Shown here: positions 40,532-48,767 of the stretch, one piece after another
Layout: each line of letters starts with the position of its first letter
Numbering within the stretch: the stretch's first letter is position 1
Assembly: GCF_016863655.1 (NCBI RefSeq)
Contig: NZ_BOPH01000024.1
Span: 62,001 to 126,000 of the forward strand
DNA: 64,000 nt
Direction of reading: 5' to 3'
Source: Virgisporangium ochraceum
Lineage (GTDB): Bacteria > Actinomycetota > Actinomycetes > Mycobacteriales > Micromonosporaceae
The notes under the pieces: generated by a model
Database searches by the model: none
Seen by the model: the letters and a program-made list of their open reading frames with translations, nothing else
Told to the model about the DNA's origin: nothing
Translations under genes and position numbers: made by a program

Positions 40532-42841
40532 CTACACGATGTGTTCCGGGCGGATGGGCACCCGGGTAAGCGGTTTCCCGGTCGCGGCCCGCACGGCCGC
40601 GACGATCGCCGGCGTCGACGAGATGGTCGGCGGCTCGCCCACGCCCCGTAGCCCGTAGGGCGAGTGCGGGTCGGCCAGTTCCAGCACGTCGACGTTCATC
40701 GGTGGCATGTCGAGGATGGTCGGGATCAGGTAGTCGGTGAACGACGGGTTGCGCACCAGCCCGTCGACCACCTGGATCTCCTCCATGAGCGCCAACCCGA
40801 GCCCCTGCGCGGTGCCGCCCTGGATCTGGCCCACCACCGACTGCGGGTGCACCGCCCTGCCCACGTCCTGGGCGGTGGTGATCTCGACGACGCGCACCAG
40901 CCCCAGTTCCACGTCGACGTCGACCACGGCCCGGTGGGCGGCGAACGCGTACTGGACGTGGGCGTCGCCCTGACCCGTGGCCGGGTCGAGCGACGACGTG
41001 GGCCGGTGACGCCACTCGACGGTCTCCTCGACCACGTCGGAGCCGAGCAGATCGGCCAGCGAGGAAAGCGCTTCCCCATCCGGACCGAGCACCATTCCGC
41101 CGCCCAGCCGCACCGCCCCGGGCACCCGGGACAGCACCGTTCGCCGCACCGCCTCGCACGCCGCCTTCACCGCGCCGCCCGTCATGTACGTCTGGCGCGA
41201 CGCCGAGGTCGACCCTGCGCTGCCCACCGTGGTGTCGGCGGTCGCCACCGTCACCGTCTCGACGCCCAGCTCCGTGCGGGCGATCTGGGCCTGGACGGTC
41301 ACCAGGCCCTGACCCACCTCGGCCGCCGCCGTGTGGACCAGCACCGCCGGCTCGCCGCCGACCACCGACAGCCGCACCCGGGCGGTGGCGTAGTCGTCGA
41401 AGCCCTCGGAGAAGCACACGTTCTTGATGCCGATCGCGTATCCGACACCGCGCACGACGCCCTCGCCGTGCGTCGTGTTCGAGACGCCGCCGGGCTGCTC
41501 ACGCGCGTCTCCCGTCGCCGGTCCGGGCAGCGGCGCCGCCTGGACGCGGGCGAGCAGGTCGGCCACGGGTGCCGGACCCTCGACGACCTGACCGGTCGGC
41601 ATCAGCGCACCGGTCTCCAGCGCGTTGATCCGCCGCAGCTCCACCGGGTCGAGTCCGACCGCCTCGGCGAGTCTGTCCATCTGGGACTCGTACGCGAAGC
41701 ACGCCTGCACCGCGCCGAACCCGCGCATCGCCCCGCACGGCGGGTTGTTGGTGTAGGCGACGTAGGCGTCCATCTCCACGTTCGGGACGTCGTACGGACC
41801 GATCCCCAGCGTCGCCGCGTTCGCCGCCACCGCCGGCGACGACGACGCGTACGCCCCGCCGTCGAGGTCGATGCGCGCCCGGACGTACACCAGCCGGCCC
41901 TCGCGGGTGGCGCCGTGCTCGTACCGCATGCGCGCGGGGTGCCGGTGCACGTGCCCGAAGAAGGACTCCTCCCGCGAGTACACCATCTTCACCGGCTTGC
42001 CCGTGCGCAGCGCCAGCATCGACGCGTGCACCTGCATCGACAGGTCCTCGCGGGCGCCGAACGCGCCACCGACCCCGGCCAGCGTCAGCCGGACGAGCTC
42101 CGGCGGAAGCCCGAGGCAAGCGCTTACCTGCCGCTGGTCGACGTGCAGCCACTGCGTGGCGATGTACAGGTCGACGCCTCCGTCCTCGGCCGGCACGGCG
42201 AGCCCGGACTCCGGTCCGAGGAACGCCTGGTCCTGCATGCCGACCTCGTACTCGCCGGTGACCACGACGTCGGCTTCGAACACCGACCCGCGTCGCACCG
42301 GCACGTGCCGCAGCACGTTGCCGTGCACCGGCAGGGCGTGCCCGGGCTCGGATCCGCCCGTCACCGGTGCGTCCTCGGCGGGTGGGTGCACCGTCGGCGA
42401 ATCCGGTCGCAACGCCACCCTCACGTCGGCGACCGGGGGCAGCACCTCGTACTCGACCTCGATGCGCGCCACCGCCCGCCGGGCCGTCTCGGGGTGCTCG
42501 GCGGCCACCACCGCCACCGGCTCACCCTGGTAGCGCACCTCGTCGAAGGCGAGCACCGGCTGGTCGGCGATTTCCAGTCCGTACACCTTCTCGCCGGGAA
42601 CGTCGTCGGCCGTCAGCACCGCGTACACGCCCGGCAGGGCAAGCGCTTTCCCGATGTCGATGGACCTGATGCGGGCCCGTGGGTGCGGGCTGCGCAGCGT
42701 CGCGCCCCAGAGCATCTCGTCGGCGAACAGGTCGGACGAGAACGCGAACTCGCCCTTCACCTTGAGGGTCCCGTCGGGGCGGCGAGGGCTGCTGCCGACG
42801 CCGCCCGCCGTCTCGGTTCCCGTGGACACCGGAGCGGTCAT
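40532..42841 (-). CDS. Xanthine dehydrogenase, molybdenum-binding subunit
   Basis: Large catalytic subunit, 769 residues, holding the molybdopterin cofactor and oxidising hypoxanthine and xanthine to urate. Visible: LAGVGGAFGAREDLSMQVHA (GGxFG motif), NPPCGAMRGFGAVQA (with the substrate-site Arg in AMRGFG), TAAAEVGQGLVTVQAQIA and GLRGVGEPPTISSTPAIVAA with the catalytic Glu. The first 20 residues are flexible. Exact palindrome cores at 41066-41073 (EALS), 42118-42125 (VSAC) and 42641-42648 (GKALAL), plus a near copy at 40563. Confidence 0.93.
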   Translation of the reverse strand: MTAPVSTGTETAGGVGSSPRRPDGTLKVKGEFAFSSDLFADEMLWGATLRSPHPRARIRSIDIGKALALPGVYAVLTADDVPGEKVYGLEIADQPVLAFDEVRYQGEPVAVVAAEHPETARRAVARIEVEYEVLPPVADVRVALRPDSPTVHPPAEDAPVTGGSEPGHALPVHGNVLRHVPVRRGSVFEADVVVTGEYEVGMQDQAFLGPESGLAVPAEDGGVDLYIATQWLHVDQRQVSACLGLPPELVRLTLAGVGGAFGAREDLSMQVHASMLALRTGKPVKMVYSREESFFGHVHRHPARMRYEHGATREGRLVYVRARIDLDGGAYASSSPAVAANAATLGIGPYDVPNVEMDAYVAYTNNPPCGAMRGFGAVQACFAYESQMDRLAEAVGLDPVELRRINALETGALMPTGQVVEGPAPVADLLARVQAAPLPGPATGDAREQPGGVSNTTHGEGVVRGVGYAIGIKNVCFSEGFDDYATARVRLSVVGGEPAVLVHTAAAEVGQGLVTVQAQIARTELGVETVTVATADTTVGSAGSTSASRQTYMTGGAVKAACEAVRRTVLSRVPGAVRLGGGMVLGPDGEALSSLADLLGSDVVEETVEWRHRPTSSLDPATGQGDAHVQYAFAAHRAVVDVDVELGLVRVVEITTAQDVGRAVHPQSVVGQIQGGTAQGLGLALMEEIQVVDGLVRNPSFTDYLIPTILDMPPMNVDVLELADPHSPYGLRGVGEPPTISSTPAIVAAVRAATGKPLTRVPIRPEHIV

Positions 42842-42929
42842 CGGTGCGTCTCCTCCCGCCGGGTCACGAACCCTGTCGTCACGCGTGGGCGTGCCTCGCC
42901 CGCCCCGGCCCTCTGCGAGCCAGCTGGCG

Positions 42930-44300
42930 TCATGCGCGGGCGCGCTTCATCAGTTGCCGGTGTGCGCGCCGCAGGCCGCGGGCGAGCGTGTCGGTGTCGC
43001 CGGTCTGCAACTCGCCGTGCCGCACGACCGTTTCGCCGCCGACGAGCAGCAGTTCGAGCGGCGGCTGCGCGCCGTACACCAGGGCCACGACCGGGTCGTC
43101 CATTCCGACCTGCCCGATGCCGTCGAGGCGCCACACCGCCAGGTCGGCCAGCTTGCCCTTCTCGATGCTGCCGGTCTCGGCGTCACGGCCGAGGCAGCGG
43201 GCACCGCCGATCGTCGCCATGGAAAGCGCTTCCCTCGCCGTCAACGCGGCCGGGCCGCCACGGAGCCGGGCGGCGAGCAGCGACTGGCGGAGTTCGTCGC
43301 CGAGGCGGCCGGCCTCCTGTGACGCCGGGCCGTCGACGCCCAGTCCCACCGGTACACCCGCGTCGAGAAGCTGGCGCACGGGCGCGATCCCCGCCCCGAG
43401 ACGGCCGTTGGAGCTCGGGCAGTGCGCGACGCCGGTGCCGGTCGCGCCGAGGCGGCCGATGGCGTCGGAGTTCAGGTGGACGCCGTGGGCGAGCCACACG
43501 TCGTCGCCGAGCCAGCCGAGGCGCTCCGCGTACTCGGTCGGCGTGCAGTCGTGGGTCTTGCGGCAGAACTCCTCCTCCTCGACCGTCTCGGCGAGGTGGG
43601 TGTGCAGCCGCACTCCCTTGCGGCGGGCCAGTTCCGCGGCCTCGGTCATGAGGCGCGGTGTCACCGAGAACGGCGAGCACGGCGCCACGGCGACCCGCAA
43701 CGTCGAGTCGGGCGACGGATCGTGCCAGCGGTCGATGGCCTCCTCCGTCGCCGCGAGCGCCGCGTCGGTCTCCTCGACGATCCGGTCCGGCGGCAGGCCG
43801 CCCTGGGACTCGCCGAGGTCCATCGAACCGCGGGTCGGATGGAACCGCAGGCCGATCCGGCGCGCCGCGTCGACCTGTGCGGCGAACAGGTCGCCGGCCG
43901 GTTCCTCGGTGGAGTGCGGGTAGACGTAGTGGTGGTCCATCGACATGGTGCAGCCGCTCAACGCCAGCCACGCGAGACCGGCTGCGGTCGTGGCCTCGAC
44001 GAGCGGGGCGTCGATGTGCGCCCACACCGGGTACAGCTCGGTCAGCCAGTCGAAGAGGTTCCTGTCGACAGCCATCCCCCGGGTGGCCCACTGGTACAGG
44101 TGGTGGTGGGTGTTCACCAGTCCGGGCGTGACCAGACAGCCGGTGGCGTCGATCATCCGGATCTGCTCGCCGGAGAACCGGCCGGCGTGACCCGACCCGA
44201 CGGCGGCGATCCGTCCGTCGCGCACGACGACGTGGCCGTCGAGGTACTCCTCGCCGGTCACCGTGGCCACGGCGCAGTTCTGCAGGACGATGACGCTCAT
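42930..44300 (-). CDS. 8-oxoguanine/guanine deaminase-type amidohydrolase
   Basis: A 456-residue metal-dependent deaminase with metal ligands in PGLVNTHHHLYQ (HHH at 65-67), HTHLAE, LAHGVHL and LGVDGPAS. The NTHHHLYQ and GCTMSMDHHYVYP segments resemble proteins annotated as 8-oxoguanine deaminase, which give urate directly; guanine deaminase would give xanthine. Position between xanthine dehydrogenase subunits fits either. Start ATG overlaps the iron-sulfur subunit stop by four bases. An exact palindrome core at 43224-43231 codes EALS. Confidence 0.87.
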   Translation of the reverse strand: MSVIVLQNCAVATVTGEEYLDGHVVVRDGRIAAVGSGHAGRFSGEQIRMIDATGCLVTPGLVNTHHHLYQWATRGMAVDRNLFDWLTELYPVWAHIDAPLVEATTAAGLAWLALSGCTMSMDHHYVYPHSTEEPAGDLFAAQVDAARRIGLRFHPTRGSMDLGESQGGLPPDRIVEETDAALAATEEAIDRWHDPSPDSTLRVAVAPCSPFSVTPRLMTEAAELARRKGVRLHTHLAETVEEEEFCRKTHDCTPTEYAERLGWLGDDVWLAHGVHLNSDAIGRLGATGTGVAHCPSSNGRLGAGIAPVRQLLDAGVPVGLGVDGPASQEAGRLGDELRQSLLAARLRGGPAALTAREALSMATIGGARCLGRDAETGSIEKGKLADLAVWRLDGIGQVGMDDPVVALVYGAQPPLELLLVGGETVVRHGELQTGDTDTLARGLRRAHRQLMKRARA

Positions 44301-44758
44301 GACCGCGCGGCCATCCGGACAGCCTCCAGGATCTTCTCGTAACCGGTGCAGCGGCACAGGTTGCCCGCCAGCGCCTCCCGGATCTCGGGGTCGGCCGGGG
44401 CCGGGTTGCGGGCCAACAGGTCGTGCACCGCGACGATCAGACCCGGTGTGCAGAATCCACATTGGACGGCCCCGGTCGCCAGGAACGCCTCCTGCACCGG
44501 ATGCAGGCCCTCCTCGTCGCCGGAAAGCCCTTCCACGGTGACCACCGTCCGGCCCTGCGCCTGCCCCGCGGCGACCAGGCACGCGCAGACCGCGGTGCCG
44601 TCGAGGTACACCGTGCACGACCCGCATTCGCCCTGTTCGCACGCGTTCTTCGCGCCGGGCAGCCCGAGCCGTTCCCGCAGCACGTACAGCAGGCTCTCGC
44701 CGGGCCAGACGTCGTCGGCCTCACGCTGTTCACCGTTGATGGTGCAGGTGACCCTCAC
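44297..44758 (-). CDS. Xanthine dehydrogenase, [2Fe-2S] subunit
   Basis: Electron-transfer subunit of 153 residues. The first cluster is bound by Cys40, Cys45, Cys48 and Cys60 (CEQGECGSC plus CACL). The second is bound by Cys100, Cys103, Cys135 and Cys137 (CGFCTPG and CRCTGY). This is the standard arrangement of the molybdenum hydroxylase family. The GTG start overlaps the FAD subunit stop. A near copy of the palindrome (about 44521-44535) codes EGLS. Confidence 0.95.
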   Translation of the reverse strand: MRVTCTINGEQREADDVWPGESLLYVLRERLGLPGAKNACEQGECGSCTVYLDGTAVCACLVAAGQAQGRTVVTVEGLSGDEEGLHPVQEAFLATGAVQCGFCTPGLIVAVHDLLARNPAPADPEIREALAGNLCRCTGYEKILEAVRMAARS

Positions 44759-45615
44759 GCGGTCCCCTCCTTCTGGAGTTCGGTCCAGGCCCAGGTGATG
44801 GCGCGGCGGCCGAGCACGGAAAGCGCGTGCCTGCGGTAGGCCGCGGTGCCGCGCACGTCGTCGATCGGAGACGCCGCGGCCGCGACCAGGTCGCCGAAGC
44901 GGCGGGCCACCGCGTCGGGCAGGTCGCCCAGGCTGTCCCACGGAAGCTCGGCGGAAAGCGCTTCCGCGTCCGGGGCCCGGACCGGCGTCGGCGCGGCCGA
45001 GCCGATCCCCGTGCCGACGGTGCGCCGTCCGACGTCGAGCGCCACCGCCACCGAGCACACCGCGATCACCATCGCGTTGCGGGTACCCACCTTCGCGAAC
45101 TGCTGCGGACCGGGTGCCGGCGGCACCAGCACGGCGGCGATCAGCTCGTCGGGCGCGAGCACGCTCCTCTTCGGACCGGTGAAGAACCCGTCGACGGGGA
45201 CCCGCCGGGTGCCGGTCACCGACGCCAGTTCCACCAGGGCACCGCTGGCCAGCAGCGGCGGGTGGGCATCTCCGGCCGGCGAGGCCGAGCCGAGGTTGCC
45301 ACCGATCGTGCCCCTGTTCCGGATCTGCGGCGAGCCCACCGTGCGCGACGCCTGCGCCAACCCGGGCAAGCGCTTTCCCAGCTCGGCGATGACCCGCGTG
45401 TACGGCACCCCGGCGCCGATCCGGATGAGGTCGCCGTCGGTACCGTGCGCCGCGAGCTCCGGCACACGCGTGAGGTCGAGCAGCACGGGCGGGCGGCGCC
45501 GGTCGAAGTTCAGCTCGACCATGACGTCGGTGCCACCCGCGATCGGAACCGCGTCGCGGTGCTCGGCCTTGGCGGCGAGCGCGTCCGCCCAGGTGGTGGG
45601 GCTCAGAAAGTCCAT
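44755..45615 (-). CDS. Xanthine dehydrogenase, FAD-binding subunit
   Basis: FAD subunit of 286 residues that passes electrons to NAD. FAD contacts are PIAGGTDVMVELN near the N-terminus and NRGTIGGNLGSASPAGDAHPPLLA. The CO dehydrogenase flavoprotein C-terminal domain follows. Its ATG overlaps the uricase stop by 13 bases. It has exact palindrome cores at 44956-44963 (EALS) and 45368-45375 (LGKRLPG, the only core in the third codon phase) and a near copy at 44818. Confidence 0.93.
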   Translation of the reverse strand: MDFLSPTTWADALAAKAEHRDAVPIAGGTDVMVELNFDRRRPPVLLDLTRVPELAAHGTDGDLIRIGAGVPYTRVIAELGKRLPGLAQASRTVGSPQIRNRGTIGGNLGSASPAGDAHPPLLASGALVELASVTGTRRVPVDGFFTGPKRSVLAPDELIAAVLVPPAPGPQQFAKVGTRNAMVIAVCSVAVALDVGRRTVGTGIGSAAPTPVRAPDAEALSAELPWDSLGDLPDAVARRFGDLVAAAASPIDDVRGTAAYRRHALSVLGRRAITWAWTELQKEGTA

Positions 45616-46553
45616 GCCCGCGGCGCCTCCGGTCGCTCGTCGTCGAGGACGGTCGCCTCGATCAGCCCGTACGGCCGGTCGTCGGCGTGAAAGACGGTGC
45701 CCTCGTTCCGCAGCCCGAACGGGGCGGTGTCGACGAGGAAGTGGTGCCGGTTGGGCAGCGAGAGCCGGACCTCGGCGAGCCCGGTGCCGGAGCCCAGTAC
45801 CGCGCGGCCCATCGCGAACAGCGTCTCCTGGAGGGCCCGGCTGTAGGTGCCTGTGAACGCGTCGGCAAGCGCTTTCCGGGCCGCGGCGTAGGACGCGTTC
45901 CAGTCGGCGGCCGGGGCGGCCGATCGGGTCGCGCCCGCGGATGCGCCGGTTTCGGTCGCGGCCGCGGAGGCGCCGGGTCCGGACGCGGAGGCGTCCCGTG
46001 CCGGCACGGCGGCGTGGCGCCAGGCGGCGGTGACCGATGTGGCGAGGATGCGGTCGGTCGCCTCGGACAGGGTGGTGTAGCGGTCGCGGATGAAGCCGAC
46101 GAACTCCGAGTCGGTCGTGTTCATCAGCACCAGGCCGGTGACGCCGGAGACCACGTGTTCGTCGTCCCGGGTGACGGTGACGCGTGCCGTACGGGTCTCA
46201 CCGCCGCCGCGCTCGAACGAGTGGGGACCGAGCCGCCGCCAGGGGTAGGCCTCGATCGTCACCAGCGCCCCGGTGATGCTCGGCGTGGTGACGAAGTGGC
46301 GGCCCAGCCGCAGCGCGAAGTCCTCGACGGCCCCGACGCCGTGCTCGGCGGCGAACGCGTACACGGTGTTCTTCTGCGTGTCGGTGGGCAGCACATTGGT
46401 GTTGTCGCCCGCGGTGTGCGCGGCGTCGAGGTCACCGGAGAGCGCCACGCTCACGTTGAGGTCGGTCAGCACGTGCGAGTCGGTCGAGCGGTCGACGTGC
46501 ACCATCCGGACCTCGGCCTTGCCGTACCGGTTGGGGCCCAACGTGATCGCCAT
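45603..46553 (-). CDS. Urate oxidase (uricase) with Ala/Ser-rich insertion
   Basis: Oxidises urate to 5-hydroxyisourate without cofactor, 316 residues. NRYGKAEVRMV has the catalytic Lys12 and NVLPTDTQKNTVYAFA the active-site Thr. LVLMNTTDSEFVGFIRDRYTTL and RLSLPNRHHFLVDTAPFGL complete the tunnel fold. Residues 185-217 (rich in Ala, Ser, Gly, Thr) form a linker-like insertion between the two repeats. An exact palindrome core at 45867-45874 codes KALA. Overlaps HIU hydrolase by TGATG. Confidence 0.94.
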   Translation of the reverse strand: MAITLGPNRYGKAEVRMVHVDRSTDSHVLTDLNVSVALSGDLDAAHTAGDNTNVLPTDTQKNTVYAFAAEHGVGAVEDFALRLGRHFVTTPSITGALVTIEAYPWRRLGPHSFERGGGETRTARVTVTRDDEHVVSGVTGLVLMNTTDSEFVGFIRDRYTTLSEATDRILATSVTAAWRHAAVPARDASASGPGASAAATETGASAGATRSAAPAADWNASYAAARKALADAFTGTYSRALQETLFAMGRAVLGSGTGLAEVRLSLPNRHHFLVDTAPFGLRNEGTVFHADDRPYGLIEATVLDDERPEAPRAWTF

Positions 46554-46879
46554 CAGCTGCCCCGGTACGTGGTCAGGCCGTACGGGCTGAGCAGCAGCGG
46601 GACGTGGTGGTGGCGGTCGGGCGCGCTGACCTGGAACACCACCACCGCGGTCGGGAAGAAAGCGCCTTCCCCGAGGTAGGCCTCGGTGTCGAAGACCAAC
46701 CGGTACCGACCGGCGACGAAGCGCGCCGGCGCCACCCAGTCGCGCAGCCGGCCGTCGCCGTCGGTGCGACCGTCGGCGACCACCCGCCACGTGTCGCCGT
46801 CGAGATGCTCCAGCGTCACCGGGACGCCCGCGGCCGGCTCGCCGCGCGCGGTGTCGAGCACATGGGTCGACAGCGTCAC
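46553..46879 (-). CDS. 5-hydroxyisourate hydrolase (transthyretin-like)
   Basis: Second step after uricase, converting 5-hydroxyisourate to OHCU. It has 108 residues with the three family marks: STHVLDTARGEPAAGVPV at the N-terminus, the central Arg in TDGDGRLRDW, and the C-terminal SPYGLTTYRGS. The GTG start overlaps the OHCU decarboxylase stop (GTGA). A near copy of the palindrome (about 46656-46672) codes GEGAFFP. Confidence 0.95.
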   Translation of the reverse strand: MTLSTHVLDTARGEPAAGVPVTLEHLDGDTWRVVADGRTDGDGRLRDWVAPARFVAGRYRLVFDTEAYLGEGAFFPTAVVVFQVSAPDRHHHVPLLLSPYGLTTYRGS

Positions 46880-47373
46880 GTCAGCAACCTCTCCAGCCGC
46901 AACCGGGTGATCCTCGCCAGCTCGGCCCGGACCACGGCCTGCTCGGTGATCTCGTCGTTGTTCAGGCGTTCGCGTGCTGCCGCGAGCATCTCACCGGCCG
47001 ACCTGCCGGTCGCGAAGATCAGGAAAACGTGGCCGAACCGTTCCTCATACGCCTCGTTGGCCTCGACCAGTGCCCGCGCCGTCGCCTCGTCGGCGCCCTG
47101 CGCGCCGGCCTGCTCCCGTCGGGACCAGTCGGCCTCGGTGCCCTGCCGGCGGATCCGCTCGCCGATGCGCGGGTGGGCGTCGAGCGCGGGACGCACGTCG
47201 GCCCACCCGAGGACGCCCAGCACCCGGTCGGACGCGTCGAGCAGCTCGCCGACCGAGGAGAAAGGCCTTTCCTCCACGAGACCGTGCGCCCAGGCCGGTG
47301 CGGCACAGCAGACCAGCAGCTCCTGCCGGGCGTCCGCCGGGGAAAGCGCGTTCCACTCCACCAACGAGATCAT
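46876..47373 (-). CDS. OHCU decarboxylase
   Basis: Converts 2-oxo-4-hydroxy-4-carboxy-5-ureidoimidazoline to S-allantoin, 165 residues. Catalytic His is in LDAHPRIGER (H-P-R-I-G motif), with EEFG-like region EERFGHVFLIFATGRSAGEML. First gene of the main purine operon. The ATG at 47373 is preferred, though a GTG three codons earlier is possible. Two palindrome-like sites lie at 47257-47275 (ERPFS) and 47340-47355 (NALS). Confidence 0.94.
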   Translation of the reverse strand: MISLVEWNALSPADARQELLVCCAAPAWAHGLVEERPFSSVGELLDASDRVLGVLGWADVRPALDAHPRIGERIRRQGTEADWSRREQAGAQGADEATARALVEANEAYEERFGHVFLIFATGRSAGEMLAAARERLNNDEITEQAVVRAELARITRLRLERLLT

Positions 47374-47564
47374 CCGTCCCACCGTGCCACAGATGTGTTT
47401 CGGTCACCGGCTCGGATCCATGATCTTTCCCGTGCCACGGCGCCGGCGCCCATGATCGTTCCGCGCTCACGTGCGTCACATAAAGCTCTTCATCGCCCCG
47501 GAAAGGCCTTTCCAGGCATCAAGATCCTTCCGCCCACGCGACGGTTGGACGCACAATATGCGAC
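47374..47564. promoter_or_regulatory. Divergent promoter region, purine operon / ROK kinase
   Basis: A 191-bp gap between divergent genes. It contains two copies of CCATGATC-TTTCC/GTTCC-like sequence around 47418 and 47450 and a long palindrome CCGGAAAGGCCTTTCCAGG at 47499-47517. These are candidate operators for purine-responsive control. No regulator gene is adjacent. Confidence 0.5.
47499..47517. repeat. Palindrome GGAAAGGCCTTTCC in purine promoter region
   Basis: A perfect 14-bp palindrome (47501-47514 centre region) that is the GGCC-centred variant of the dispersed GGAAAGCGCTTTCC element. It lies about 50 bp before the ROK gene and 125 bp before the OHCU decarboxylase gene. Confidence 0.6.
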
Positions 47565-48593
47565 ATGCGCACTCCCGCCTCCTGGGTGGTCGTCGGGCTC
47601 GACAACGGCGGCACCACCAACAACGCGACGGTGCTCGATGCGACGGGCCAGTACCTGGTCGATCGGCTGGTGGAGACGCCCAGCCGGGTGCGGGAGGGAC
47701 CCTCGGTGGCCGTGGACTCGCTGGCCACGGCGTTCGAGGGCATTCTCGAACTGACCGGCACGGTGCGCACGCTGGTGCGCGCGGTGGGCCTGGACACGCC
47801 GGGGCCGGCGAGTGCGACGGGCGTCATCTCGTCGAAGGGCGCCACGAACTTCTCGCAGCGCGAGTGGTGGGGGTTCGACATCCGTGGTGCGTTGGAGCGC
47901 CGGCTCGGCCTGCCGGTCGTGTACACCAACGACGCCAACGCGGCGGCGTTGTACGCGCACCACGAATACTTCGGTGACAGTGCGACGGGCCGTTCGTCGG
48001 TCTCGGCGATCGTCGGTACCGGCCTGGGCGGCGGCGTCGTGCAGGACGGGACCGTCATCACCGGTGCGGCCGGCATGGCCGGCGAGCTGGGTCATGTCCA
48101 CATCCCCACGCACGGCCTGCTCGAAGAGGGCCAGCCGATGCCGGAGTGCAACTGCGGCTTCGAGGGTGACGCGGAGAGCTTCGCCTCGCTGACCGGCATC
48201 GAGAAGAACCTGCTCCCCTACTGGCTGACCCGCTTCTCCGGCCACGAGCTGGCGAGCGTCGACATCCGGAAGGCCGCCAAGCTGCTGCGCGGCTACGGGG
48301 AGCGCGACGATCCCCTGGCCAGGGCGGTGTTCGAGCAGCAGGCCAAGGCGATCGGACGGCTCTTCACGATCGCGGCGAACGTCACCGACCCACACGCGTA
48401 CTTCGTGGGAGGCGGCGTCGTGGAGGCCGCGCCGCACTTCAGGGACTGGTTCCTGGCCACGGTCCGCGAGCACACCCTGCTCCGGGAGGAGCAGGTGCAC
48501 GCGGCGACGTTCGCGCTGGTCCCGGACCTGGACATGGCCGGGGCACGGGGAGCGGCAGTCGCCGCGCTCGACTCGGTTCAACGTCCGCTGTAG
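47565..48593 (+). CDS. ROK-family sugar kinase
   Basis: A 342-residue glucokinase-like protein. The ATP phosphate loop is GLDNGGTTNNATVLD, YTNDANAAALYAHH carries the catalytic Asp, SAIVGTGLGGGVV is the adenosine-side loop, and GELGHVHIP the ROK His motif. The downstream zinc motif reads ECNCGFEGDAESFAS, with the third Cys replaced by Asp, so zinc binding may be lost. No N-terminal DNA-binding domain, so an enzyme rather than a repressor. Sugar unknown. Confidence 0.88.
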   Translation: MRTPASWVVVGLDNGGTTNNATVLDATGQYLVDRLVETPSRVREGPSVAVDSLATAFEGILELTGTVRTLVRAVGLDTPGPASATGVISSKGATNFSQREWWGFDIRGALERRLGLPVVYTNDANAAALYAHHEYFGDSATGRSSVSAIVGTGLGGGVVQDGTVITGAAGMAGELGHVHIPTHGLLEEGQPMPECNCGFEGDAESFASLTGIEKNLLPYWLTRFSGHELASVDIRKAAKLLRGYGERDDPLARAVFEQQAKAIGRLFTIAANVTDPHAYFVGGGVVEAAPHFRDWFLATVREHTLLREEQVHAATFALVPDLDMAGARGAAVAALDSVQRPL

Positions 48594-48767
48594 CGGTTTC
48601 AACGTCCTGTTGATGCGGGCGAGGGTGGAGGGCGCGCGCCGGCCACCCCCGCTCGGCGGAACGCGCCGAACAGCTGTAACAGAACACGTATTGTCTGGTG
48701 ACGGTTGTGCGATTACGGTCGGCGGCAGAGCGCTGCCACCCCACCTGCCACACCGGGAGGTCCGTCG

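Larger units (their letters stand above)
37205..47517. repeat. Cluster of dispersed palindromes in the purine-catabolism genes
   Basis: Eleven exact AAGCGCTT cores lie here: 37919, 38823, 39202, 41066, 42118, 42641, 43224, 44956, 45368, 45867 (starts) plus none on the intervening acetyltransferase; the eleventh-class variants are near copies at 37207, 37355, 38380, 40566, 44521, 44819, 46657, 47258, 47341 and 47501. Counting strictly, ten are exact and about ten are variants with altered centre (GGCC, GCCC, GCGCG) but conserved AA/TT arms. Almost every gene of the pathway has at least one. Confidence 0.8.
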
